Origin: Comamonas testosteroni
GTDB taxonomy: Bacteria; Pseudomonadota; Gammaproteobacteria; Burkholderiales; Burkholderiaceae_C
Length of the DNA: 64,000 nucleotides
Direction of reading: 5' to 3'
Assembly: GCF_030505195.1 (NCBI RefSeq)
Contig: NZ_CP129672.1
Coordinates: 3,258,501 to 3,322,500, forward strand
In this document: piece after piece, positions 16,704-24,593 of the stretch
Layout: each line of letters begins with the position of its first letter
Numbering within the stretch: position 1 is the first letter of the stretch
The notes under the pieces: model-generated
The model's input: only the letters and a program-made list of their open reading frames with translations
The model's database searches: none
What the model was told of the DNA's origin: nothing
Position numbers and translations under genes: made by a program

Positions 16704-19454
16704 TCACCAGCCGTACTTGCGGATATAGATGCGCTTGAGCAGCGTCGTCAGCACAGCATAGGCCAGCAATATGACGATGAGATATGGGAAATAACCGAGC
16801 GGCAGGGCTTGCAGCTTGAAATTCTCGGCCAGCGGGCCCATGGGCAGGAAGATGCCGATGGCCATGATGGCCGCCGTGGTGGCCAGCAAGGGCCAGGAGG
16901 CACAGCTTTGCACAAAGGCAATCCTGGGCGTGCGGATCATGTGCACGATCAGCGTCTGTGTCAGCAGACCCACCACGAACCAGCCCGACTGAAACAGGCT
17001 TTGCTGTGCGGCCGTGCTGGCATGGAAGACGAACCACATCAGCGCGAAGGTGAGCACGTCGAACAGCGAGCTGATGGGGCCGAAGAAGAGCATGAAGCGA
17101 CCCAGGTCCTGAGGGTTCCAGCGCAGCGGCCGCGCGACCATTTCCTCGTCCACGTTGTCGAAGGGGATGGCGATCTGCGACAGGTCGTAGAGCAGGTTCT
17201 GCATCAGCAGCTGCATGGGCAGCATGGGCAGAAAGGGGATGAAGGCCGAGGCAATCAGCACCGAGAACACGTTGCCGAAGTTGGAGCTGGCCGTCATGCG
17301 GATGTACTTGAGCATATTGCTGAAGGTGCGGCGTCCTTCGAGTACGCCCTGCTCCAGCACCATCAGGCTTTTCTCAAGCAGGATGATGTCGGCCGCTTCG
17401 CGGGCGATGTCCACGCCGCTGTCGACGCTGATGCCGATATCGGCGGCGCGAAGCGCGGGCGCGTCATTGATGCCGTCGCCCATGAAGCCCGTGACATGGC
17501 CGTTGGCGCGCAGCGCACGCACGATGCGTTCCTTGTGCAGCGGCGTCAGGCGGGCGAACAGCAGGTGTGACTCCACCGTGCGGCGCAGTTGCTCCTCATC
17601 CATGGCTTCGATGTCGTTGCCGACAATCGCCTTGTCCACCTGCAGGCCCACGTCGCGGCAGACCTTGCGTGCCACCAGCTCGTTGTCGCCCGTCAGCACC
17701 TTGACCGTCACACCATGCTGCAGCAGCGCAGCAATGGCGGCCTGGGTGGATTCCTTGGGTGGGTCGAGAAAGGCCACGTAGCCGATCAGGGTCAGTGCGG
17801 ACTCGTCGGCGATGCCGTAGGTGTTCTTGTCGGGCGGCACTTCCTTCATGGCCACGGCCACCACGCGCAGCCCCTCGCTGTTGAGGCCTTCGGTGACAGC
17901 GCGCACCTGCTCGCGGCGCTCGGGCGTGAGCGGCAGCAGCGTCTCTCCGTCGCGTCCGCTGTCTCGGATATGTGTGCAGACCTGCAGGATTTCCTCGACC
18001 GCGCCCTTGCAGATCAGCTCATGGTGGTGGTCGCGCTCGGCTACCACCACGGACATGCGCCGGCGCTGGAAGTCGAAGGGGATTTCGTCGACCTTGAGGT
18101 AGTCCTCGTTGACATGCAGCCGCGTGTGCAGCTCCACATGCTCGAGCACGGCTCGGTCCAGCAGGTTCCTGAGCCCGGTCTGGTAGTAGCTGTTGAGGTA
18201 GGCGAACTGCAGCACCTCGTTACTGGGGCGGCCCTGCACATCGGTGTGTCGCTCCAGCGCGATGCGGTCCTGGGTCAGCGTGCCGGTCTTGTCGGTGCAC
18301 AGCACGTCCATGGCGCCGAAGTTCTGGATCGCGTCCAGGCGCTTGACCATCACCTTCTGGCGCGACAGCGCCACGGCGCCCTTGGCCAGCGTGGAGGTGA
18401 CGATCATGGGCAGCATCTCGGGCGTCAGGCCCACGGCCACCGACAGCGCGAACAAAAAGGCCTCGCCCCAGTCGCCCTTGGTGTAGCCGTTGATGAACAG
18501 CACCACGGGCACCATCACGGCCGCGAAGCGGATCAGCAGCCAGCTGACGCTGTTCACGCCCTGCTCGAAGGCGGTGGCCGTGCGGTCCTGGTGCGTGATG
18601 CGCGCCGCCAGCGTACCGAAATAGGTCTGGTTGCCCGTGGCGACGACCACGGCCATGGCCGAGCCGGAGACCACATTGGTTCCCATGAAGAGCAGGTTGC
18701 CGGCTTCCAGCAACTGGCCTGCCTGCAGCGCAGCGAGGGTGCGCGCATCCTTTTCCACGGGTAGCGATTCGCCGGTCATGGCTGCCTGGCTCACGAACAG
18801 GTCCTTGGCGGACAGCAGGCGGCAGTCGGCCGGGATCATGTCGCCGGCCGACAGGGCCACGATGTCTCCGGGCACCAGCTCGCGCATGGGCAGCTCGGAC
18901 AGCGAGGTGTCATGGCCGCCGCCGCTGTCGCGAAAGTCTGCGGCCGCTGCATTGGGTCTGCGGCGCACGGTGACGCGGTTGCCGACCAGGGCCTGCAGGC
19001 GCGCGGCGGCGCGCCGGGAGCGCCCCTCCTGGACAAAGCGCAGCAGCGTGGACAGCAGCACCATGCTGACGATGACGATGGTGGCTTTTTCGTCTTCGGT
19101 GACATAGGAGACCACGGCCAGCAGCGTCAGCAGCAGGTTGAAGGGGTTGCGGTAGCAATGCCACAGGTGCTGCCATGCGGGCAGCGGCTTTTCATGCGCC
19201 ACTTCGTTGGGCCCATGGCGCAGCTGGAGCTGCTGGGCCTGCTCGGGGCTCAGGCCCCGGCTCGATGTGTCCAGCTGAAGCAGCAGCGCAGACACGGTGC
19301 TGCAGGCGGCGGATTGCAGGGCCTGTACCTGTGCCGGTGGCACGGCGACGGCGCTGGAGGGGCCGCCTGCGGGCATCGGCCGACGTCCGAAGAGGCCGGC
19401 CAGGCGGTGGCTGTGCAAAAAGGCCCGGAACAGGTTTTTGAGGGTTTGCATCAC
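16704..19454 (-). CDS. mgtA: Magnesium-translocating P-type ATPase
   Basis: A 916-residue P-type (group IIIB) ATPase importing Mg2+ at the inner membrane. Visible motifs: the actuator loop MTGESLPVEK, phosphorylation site DVLCTDKTGTLTQ, hinge GDGINDAPAL, and ten membrane segments, six of them after the hinge. The C-terminal SSNFGNVFSVL and DNVDEEMVARPLRW stretches are typical of MgtA/MgtB. It is preceded on the same strand by a 107-codon ORF (nine bases away), a MgtL-like leader and a 65-codon ORF, and followed by mgtC. Control by a leader peptide that senses Mg2+ is likely (see 19837-19962). Confidence 0.95.
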   Translation of the reverse strand: MMQTLKNLFRAFLHSHRLAGLFGRRPMPAGGPSSAVAVPPAQVQALQSAACSTVSALLLQLDTSSRGLSPEQAQQLQLRHGPNEVAHEKPLPAWQHLWHCYRNPFNLLLTLLAVVSYVTEDEKATIVIVSMVLLSTLLRFVQEGRSRRAAARLQALVGNRVTVRRRPNAAAADFRDSGGGHDTSLSELPMRELVPGDIVALSAGDMIPADCRLLSAKDLFVSQAAMTGESLPVEKDARTLAALQAGQLLEAGNLLFMGTNVVSGSAMAVVVATGNQTYFGTLAARITHQDRTATAFEQGVNSVSWLLIRFAAVMVPVVLFINGYTKGDWGEAFLFALSVAVGLTPEMLPMIVTSTLAKGAVALSRQKVMVKRLDAIQNFGAMDVLCTDKTGTLTQDRIALERHTDVQGRPSNEVLQFAYLNSYYQTGLRNLLDRAVLEHVELHTRLHVNEDYLKVDEIPFDFQRRRMSVVVAERDHHHELICKGAVEEILQVCTHIRDSGRDGETLLPLTPERREQVRAVTEGLNSEGLRVVAVAMKEVPPDKNTYGIADESALTLIGYVAFLDPPKESTQAAIAALLQHGVTVKVLTGDNELVARKVCRDVGLQVDKAIVGNDIEAMDEEQLRRTVESHLLFARLTPLHKERIVRALRANGHVTGFMGDGINDAPALRAADIGISVDSGVDIAREAADIILLEKSLMVLEQGVLEGRRTFSNMLKYIRMTASSNFGNVFSVLIASAFIPFLPMLPMQLLMQNLLYDLSQIAIPFDNVDEEMVARPLRWNPQDLGRFMLFFGPISSLFDVLTFALMWFVFHASTAAQQSLFQSGWFVVGLLTQTLIVHMIRTPRIAFVQSCASWPLLATTAAIMAIGIFLPMGPLAENFKLQALPLGYFPYLIVILLAYAVLTTLLKRIYIRKYGW

Positions 19455-19463
19455 GGCCTCTTG

Positions 19464-19787
19464 TCAGTGCAGCGTCTTGCCTGAGGTGCCCGATCGCCTC
19501 CAGGGCTGCTGCGCCTGGCTGGCGCGCAACTGGTTGTCGATGCGGCTGCGCTGCTCGCGGGTCAGCAGCGACAGCGCATCGGCGCGCTGGCGGATGCTGA
19601 GGTTGGCCATGGCGCTGGCCATGAGGGGCGCGCCATGGCGGTCGACCAGGTGGCGCAGCACCTCGGTGCGGCGCTCTGTCAGTGCCGAGATCACGGCATG
19701 GGTCAGGCCATGGTGGCGGGTGGTGTCGTTGAGGCGGGGGGCAGGGCGGCTGCGTTGCAGCACGCGCAGCCAGGAGAGGCGTTGCAT
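19464..19787 (-). CDS. Small basic protein of unknown function in the mgt operon
   Basis: A 107-residue Arg-rich polypeptide with no family I recognise and no signal peptide or membrane segment. Predicted helices such as LTHAVISALTERRTEVLRHL and IRQRADALSLLTREQRSRI suggest a small helical protein. The ATG at 19787 is preferred over the ATG six bases earlier because AAGGAG lies seven bases upstream of it. It ends nine bases before mgtA, so expression should follow mgtA. It could be a regulator of MgtA, as small proteins are in enterobacteria, but that is only suggested by position. Confidence 0.6.
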   Translation of the reverse strand: MQRLSWLRVLQRSRPAPRLNDTTRHHGLTHAVISALTERRTEVLRHLVDRHGAPLMASAMANLSIRQRADALSLLTREQRSRIDNQLRASQAQQPWRRSGTSGKTLH

Positions 19788-19836
19788 GGGCATACTCCTT
19801 GGGGTGGCCCGGGAGCTGCCCGCCGCTGCTAGGGCA

Positions 19837-19962
19837 TCAGGCGTCCAGCCCCGGGACGGGGTTCGGGTCCCTGCGCGCGGCCATCAGGGTCACACGCAGG
19901 CCAATGGCTTGACAGCGCGCCGCACGGGGCGCGCTGCAAGATCGACTAGGGTCGGGATCCAT
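19837..19962 (-). CDS. MgtL-like leader peptide upstream of mgtA
   Basis: A 41-codon ORF starting at ATG 19962 with AAGGA six bases upstream. The peptide opens Met-Asp-Pro-Asp-Pro; enterobacterial MgtL opens Met-Glu-Pro-Asp-Pro, the acidic/proline run that destabilises the ribosome when Mg2+ is low and so switches on mgtA. A second acidic/proline stretch, RRDPNPVPGLD, lies at residues 30-40 just before the stop. Codons in the middle overlap a GC-rich stem (CAGCGCGC at 19913-19920 with GCGCGCTG at 19929-19936). The stop is 49 bases before the next ORF. Sequence features are seen directly; the Mg2+-sensing role is inferred from MgtL. Alternative: a chance ORF with a good ribosome site. Confidence 0.6.
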   Translation of the reverse strand: MDPDPSRSCSAPRAARCQAIGLRVTLMAARRDPNPVPGLDA

Positions 19963-20023
19963 ACGTGTTCCTTGATGAAAAGTGAATGAAATGCGGGCTG
20001 AAGCCGGTCTGCGACCAGGCTGC

Positions 20024-20221
20024 TCAGCGCTCGTTGCGGCTGCTCAGATAGCTGCGGATGCGATGCGTGGGCCAACTGGTCAGTGCATCGAGCGCCAGCG
20101 TCTGTTCCAGCGCTTGCGGCAAGGCTGCCGGTGTGGCGGGCGCTGCCTGGGAAGGCGTGGCGCGGGCGCGCAGCAGCAGAGGGCGCAGCTGGTGCAGAGC
20201 GCGGGTCAGGCGGTTGCTCAT
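20024..20221 (-). CDS. Small ORF at the head of the mgt operon
   Basis: Sixty-five codons from ATG 20221, with a strong ribosome site GAGGAG six bases upstream. The product is basic (MSNRLTRALHQLRPLLLR at the start), has an Ala/Pro-rich middle and ends RIRSYLSSRNER. No homologue is recognised, and there is no membrane segment long enough to be sure of. It is followed 61 bases later by the MgtL-like leader on the same strand. The strong ribosome site is the main argument that it is translated. Confidence 0.5.
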   Translation of the reverse strand: MSNRLTRALHQLRPLLLRARATPSQAAPATPAALPQALEQTLALDALTSWPTHRIRSYLSSRNER

Positions 20222-20609
20222 AGCGTTCTCCTCATTGGTTGAGGGAGCGGGCCAGGCGGCAGCGCGGCACAAACGTTTTGGCGCGGCCATGAACCGACGG
20301 GAAGCCGGAGCGGAGGCGACGCGAAAACTCAGTGATGAGCAGAGCTTGCGAGCTTGAGGCCACTATCCGTGCTGTGCACGGCAGGCCGCCCCGAACGTCG
20401 GGAAGCCAAACAGCAAGTTGCGAGGGGCGCGGGGCAAGGGATGCGGGGTGGTCGATGACGACTCCCGATCCGGGGGAGTCTGTCAGTCGGCCAGCTTCGC
20501 AGCCATTGCGGCGTGCGATAAATCACTGGTTGAACTGGCACTGTCCACGTGGGGACTCCTGAAATTGCGATCCGCCGATTATCGGCCCAGACCGGGCCCA
20601 GGGTCAACC
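20222..20609. other. Non-coding stretch, probable promoter region of the mgt operon
   Basis: 388 bases with no supported gene. It contains the dyads GACTCCC/GGGAGTC (20459-20479) and CCGTGC-TGT-GCACGG (20368-20382). No PhoP-box-like direct repeat and no M-box riboswitch could be made out by eye. It follows the stop of the hydroxylase fusion gene on the same strand. Confidence 0.5.
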
Positions 20610-22418
20610 CTAGGTGGCTTTCAGTTGCAATTGCGCCGGGGCCTGGCGGCTTGCGGGCTCGGCCCATTGGCGCGCACAGCCCCAGACGATCAGGGCCTGC
20701 GCGGCGTAATAGCTGCCCAGCACGCTCACTGACGACCAGGGCAGCGGCTGCACAAAACGGTTGATGGCCAGGATGGAGTCGCTGAGCATGAAAAAGCTGG
20801 CGCCCAGGGCGCTCAGCAGTGCGGCGCGGCTGCGCAGTTGACGATAGCGTCCCCAGGCCTGTGCCGCCATCAGGGCGATGACGCCGACATAGGCGGCCAC
20901 GGGCAGACGCAGTGCGGCGGGCAGGCCATGGGTCCAGAGAAAGACATACATGGCGGCGCCGATCGCGGCCACCAGCAGCAGTGCGCTGCGGTCGGCAAGC
21001 CAGGCCACATCAAGCCTGAACAGCGCAACGTAGCAGATATGGGCCAATAAAAAGCTGACCAGGCCGGGAATGAACAGACTGGTTGGCAGCTGTCCGTCCA
21101 GCATCAGGAAGACATCGCCTGAAAGGGAAAAAACAATAGCTGCCAGCAGCAGGTGGACATGAATCTTAGGTAGGTTTTGTATCGTTTTTGATGTCTGACT
21201 TGCGCAAGAAGCTATGCATATAAGAGCAAAAACCATGGTGGCAGGCTTGAACAGCCAATGCCATGGCTGCAGACCGAGCGCTGCTGTGGCCGTTGCCAGT
21301 GCACCGCTTTGCAGCATCAACGCAAGCCACAGACTGATGCGTCCCTGCATGGCTGCGCCCAGAGCCCATTGCCCGGTGAGCAGCACGCCGAACCAGATCA
21401 GATTGGTGGCCAGCGGCGACTGGTCGGCATGCCAGAGAAAGACCGAAGTGCCCGCAACCAGCGCCGCAAACTGCAGGCCGGCAAACCAGCGCAGCGCAGT
21501 GCTCATGGGAGGCGAGTAGATGATGCGGTGCTCGTCCAGATCGAAGGCGGGCCTGGGAAAGCGCTGCGCCACATCGGCCGGCCGCCAGCCCGGCGGCTTG
21601 AACCAGACACTGACCTTGTCCATCCAGCTGCGTGCGTGCCAGCTGTCATGCGCCAGCTGGCGGTAGACGCTGAAGTTGGCCCACAGCGGGTCCCAGCTCT
21701 TGAGCAGGCCGCGCGTTCCGTAGACGCAGGGCTCCTCGTCGTCCTCGCTCTTGTAGGTGCCGAAGAGCCGGTCCCAGACGATGAGAATGCCGCCGTAGTT
21801 CCGGTCCAGATAGCGCTCGTTGACGGCATGGTGCACGCGGTGATTGCTGGGCGCGCAGAACCAGCGGTCGAACCAGCCCAGCTTCTTGACCTGCTCGGTA
21901 TGCACCCAGAACTGGTAGAGCAGATCGATCAGCCCGACCACGGCAAACACCAGTGGCGGCACGCCGGCCAGGGCCATGGGCAGATAGAAGATCCAGCCCA
22001 GCAGAGTGCCGGAGCTGGTCTGGCGCAGCGCGGTGGAGAGGTTGTAGGCCTGGCTTTGGTGGTGCACGGCATGGGCGGCCCAGAGCACGCCCACTTCATG
22101 ACCCATGCGGTGCAGCCAGTAGTAGCAGAGGTCGTAGAACAGCAGGGCCAGCAGCCAGCCCGGCAGGCTGAGCCAGAAGGCATCGGCCTCGATCAGCGCC
22201 ACATGGCTGGCCACGACGGTGTAGATGCCCAGCGTCAGCAGCTTGGTGAAGACGGCGCTGGTCTGGCTCAGGACGCCCAGGTTCAGCGAGCTGATGGCAT
22301 CGGCCAGCGCATAGGCATTGCGCCCGCGCCTGAGGCTGATGACCCATTCCACGGCAATCAATGCAAAAAAGACCGGCGTGGCCAGAACGATGACTTGGCT
22401 GGGGGAGAGCATGGCCAT
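20610..22418 (-). CDS. Fatty acid hydroxylase superfamily (AGMO-like) fused to YhhN/lysoplasmalogenase
   Basis: A 602-residue integral membrane protein with two parts. Residues 1 to about 380 are a sterol-desaturase/fatty-acid-hydroxylase domain with the di-iron histidine clusters WLHRMGH (His103, 107), HAVHH (116, 119, 120) and NHRVHH (193, 196, 197), plus His173. This arrangement is like alkylglycerol monooxygenase. Residues about 385-590 match the YhhN/TMEM86 family: FSLSGDVFLML, FLLAHICYVALF, FFMLSDSILAINRF and YYAAQALIVWG. YhhN proteins hydrolyse the vinyl-ether bond of lysoplasmalogens. The fusion suggests one protein handling ether lipids at the inner membrane (inference). Two in-frame ATGs (22418 and 22412) are possible starts. 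Confidence 0.85.
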   Translation of the reverse strand: MAMLSPSQVIVLATPVFFALIAVEWVISLRRGRNAYALADAISSLNLGVLSQTSAVFTKLLTLGIYTVVASHVALIEADAFWLSLPGWLLALLFYDLCYYWLHRMGHEVGVLWAAHAVHHQSQAYNLSTALRQTSSGTLLGWIFYLPMALAGVPPLVFAVVGLIDLLYQFWVHTEQVKKLGWFDRWFCAPSNHRVHHAVNERYLDRNYGGILIVWDRLFGTYKSEDDEEPCVYGTRGLLKSWDPLWANFSVYRQLAHDSWHARSWMDKVSVWFKPPGWRPADVAQRFPRPAFDLDEHRIIYSPPMSTALRWFAGLQFAALVAGTSVFLWHADQSPLATNLIWFGVLLTGQWALGAAMQGRISLWLALMLQSGALATATAALGLQPWHWLFKPATMVFALICIASCASQTSKTIQNLPKIHVHLLLAAIVFSLSGDVFLMLDGQLPTSLFIPGLVSFLLAHICYVALFRLDVAWLADRSALLLVAAIGAAMYVFLWTHGLPAALRLPVAAYVGVIALMAAQAWGRYRQLRSRAALLSALGASFFMLSDSILAINRFVQPLPWSSVSVLGSYYAAQALIVWGCARQWAEPASRQAPAQLQLKAT

Positions 22419-22486
22419 CGATTGTGGGCAGGGCGCGGCGCGCGGCGCCTCGCATCTTCCCTAGTTGCAGCGCTTGGCGCGGGCGC

Positions 22487-23482
22487 TCACAACCGTATGC
22501 CGCGCTTGTGGATCAACGCGCCCCAGCGCCTGGTCTCCTCGGCGATAAGCTCGGTAAAGCGTGCCGCATCCAGCGCCATGATTTCCGCATCGGTGGCTGC
22601 CAGCCGCGCGCGCACTTCAGGCATCGCCAGCGCGCGCTGGAACTGCTGGTTCAGCCACTCGACCACCGGCGCGGGCGTCTTCGCCGGCGCGCCAATGCCG
22701 TACCAGGACTGCACCAGGAGATCGGGATAGCCGGCCTGTGCGATGGTGGGTACCTCGGGCAGCGAGCGCGTGCGCGCTGCGGCGTTGACAGCCAGAGCCC
22801 GTACCTTGCCGGCCTGGATCAGCGGCAGCACCAGGCTTTGCGAGATCAGCGCGAACTGCAGCAGGCCGGAGCCCAGGTCCAGCAGCGCCGGCGGCTGGCC
22901 CTTGTAGCTCACGTTGGTCAAGCGGATGCCGGTGCGCTCGAAGAGCAGTTCCTGCGCCAGGTGGATGGAGCTGCCGGTGCCGGGGTTGGAGGCGTTGAAC
23001 TCGCCCGGTCTGGCGCCAGCCAGTGCGACGAACTCCTTGAGCGTCCTGGCGGGCACCGTGTCGTGCACCACGAACACCGTCGGCGCGGCAGCGATGCCGC
23101 AGATGCCGACGAAATCCCTGCTGCGCAGCTGGCTGTCGGGCATCAGGTGCTCGGCCGTCGTCAGAATCGGGGACGCCGCCAGCAGCGTATAGCCGTCGGC
23201 CGCTGCCTTGGACACCGCATTGATGCCGATGCGCCCGTCGGCGCCCGGGCGGTTGTCGACCACGATGCGTTGCGGCAGCGCGTTGGACAGCGGGTCGCAG
23301 ACGGCGCGCAGCACTACGTCGACGACGCCGCCTGCGGGATAGGGCACGACGACGCGCAGCGGCCGCTCGGGATAGCCGCCCGGTCCGGGCGCAACGGAGG
23401 CGCGCGCCAGCCCTGGCACTAGGCCCAGGCCGGCCGATGCGCCGGCGAGCAGCGCGTGGAGATTGAACTGCCGACGATCCAT
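22487..23482 (-). CDS. Bug-family periplasmic receptor, last gene of a CoA-transferase operon
   Basis: TctC/Bug solute receptor of 331 residues. The N-terminus MDRRQFNLHALLAG looks like a twin-arginine-type signal. Family motifs: ERPLRVVVPYPAGGVVD, VVDNRPGADGRIG and ADGYTLLAASP. It starts ten bases after the nitronate monooxygenase-like gene and so belongs to the CaiB/acyl-CoA dehydrogenase operon. It probably captures the carboxylic acid that this operon activates. Confidence 0.92.
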   Translation of the reverse strand: MDRRQFNLHALLAGASAGLGLVPGLARASVAPGPGGYPERPLRVVVPYPAGGVVDVVLRAVCDPLSNALPQRIVVDNRPGADGRIGINAVSKAAADGYTLLAASPILTTAEHLMPDSQLRSRDFVGICGIAAAPTVFVVHDTVPARTLKEFVALAGARPGEFNASNPGTGSSIHLAQELLFERTGIRLTNVSYKGQPPALLDLGSGLLQFALISQSLVLPLIQAGKVRALAVNAAARTRSLPEVPTIAQAGYPDLLVQSWYGIGAPAKTPAPVVEWLNQQFQRALAMPEVRARLAATDAEIMALDAARFTELIAEETRRWGALIHKRGIRL

Positions 23483-23492
23483 GACGCTCTCC

Positions 23493-24593
23493 TCAGTCTG
23501 CGGCGATGTAAGCCGCCATTGATTGCAGGGCCTGGAGTGTCTCGGTCACCAGGCGGTCCATCACGGCGGCCACGGGCTCGATTTCGCGCAGCCAGTGCAC
23601 GCTCTGACCTGCGGCCTCGTACATCAGCGGCCCGATCTGGTGCTGCTCCACCGCTGCCAGCAGATCGCCGGTGAGAGCCTGCTGGTAGGGCATGGACAGT
23701 GGCTCGGGTGCGCCGGGCTGTGCCCAGGCGTCGCTGAACGCGCTGCGCAGCACGCGGCAGGGCTTGCCGCTGTGGGCGCGCGTGATCACCGTGTCTTCGC
23801 TGCTGGCCGCGATCAGCTTCTTGGCCAGCGCCTGCGGCATCTCGTGCTCGCGCGTGCCCAGCCATAGCGTGCCCAGCCATGAACCCTGTGCGCCCAGGGC
23901 CAGCGAGGCCGCCACCTGCGCCCCGGTACCGATGCCGCCGGCCGCGATGACGGGCCGGCCCTGGGCTGCAGCCACGATCTGCGGCACCAGCGTGAAGGTG
24001 CCGATAGGCCCTGTGTGGCCGCCCGCGTCATAGCCCTGGGCCACCAGAATGTCGGCCCCGGCTGCGATCGCCTTTTGCGCATGGCGCACGCTGCCGACCA
24101 GGGCGATGGTGTGCAGGCCGCGCGCCTTGATGCGTGCCAGCGCCTTCATCGGTGTGCCGACGCCGGCGGCAAAGACCTCGATATCGCTGTCCGCAATGGC
24201 GTCCACCTGCTCCTCGAACAGGCTTTGCGAGCGTACGTACTGCGAGAAGAAGTTGCCTTCGGTGGCTGGCGGCACGTCGTATTGCCTGAACAGGCCCTGC
24301 ACGAAATCCCTGTGCCCCTGCGGCAGCGCGGCAGCCACGGCTGCGCGGTCGTCGTGTTCGGGCAGGCCGGTGGGCAGCAGCAGGTCCACGCCCACCGGGT
24401 GGTCGGGGCACAGTTCGCGCAGCTGGCGCAGCTTCCTTTGCAGCTCTTGCGGGCCGTCACGCGCAGCGGCATAGACGCCCAGCCCGCCGGCCCGCGAGAT
24501 CGCGGCGGCCACTTCGATGCGGTGGGCCAGACCAAAGATGGGCAGGCGTATGCCCAGCCGGCGGCACAGGTCGTTGGTCAGTGCATTGCTCAT
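23493..24593 (-). CDS. Nitronate monooxygenase / 2-nitropropane dioxygenase family flavoprotein
   Basis: FMN-dependent TIM-barrel enzyme, 366 residues from the ATG at 24593. The start overlaps the stop of the acyl-CoA dehydrogenase (ATGA), showing translational coupling. Family motifs: LPIFGLAHRIEVAAAISRAG at the N-terminus, AQGYDAGGHTG (the usual AQGxEAGGH with Asp for Glu) carrying the candidate catalytic His, and VIAAGGIGTGAQVAASLALG for phosphate binding. The reaction could be nitronate oxidation or an unrelated oxidation/reduction of a CoA ester or acid; the operon argues for a role in acid catabolism. Confidence 0.88.
   Translation of the reverse strand: MSNALTNDLCRRLGIRLPIFGLAHRIEVAAAISRAGGLGVYAAARDGPQELQRKLRQLRELCPDHPVGVDLLLPTGLPEHDDRAAVAAALPQGHRDFVQGLFRQYDVPPATEGNFFSQYVRSQSLFEEQVDAIADSDIEVFAAGVGTPMKALARIKARGLHTIALVGSVRHAQKAIAAGADILVAQGYDAGGHTGPIGTFTLVPQIVAAAQGRPVIAAGGIGTGAQVAASLALGAQGSWLGTLWLGTREHEMPQALAKKLIAASSEDTVITRAHSGKPCRVLRSAFSDAWAQPGAPEPLSMPYQQALTGDLLAAVEQHQIGPLMYEAAGQSVHWLREIEPVAAVMDRLVTETLQALQSMAAYIAAD

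Noticed and set aside
19890..20075. 61-codon frame overlapping the MgtL-like leader in another frame
   Set aside because: No ribosome site and no acidic/proline start; the AAGGA-preceded frame at 19962 is far better supported.
20222..20609. M-box riboswitch or PhoP box upstream of mgtA
   Set aside because: Searched by eye for the M-box core and for (T/G)GTTTA direct repeats; neither was found.
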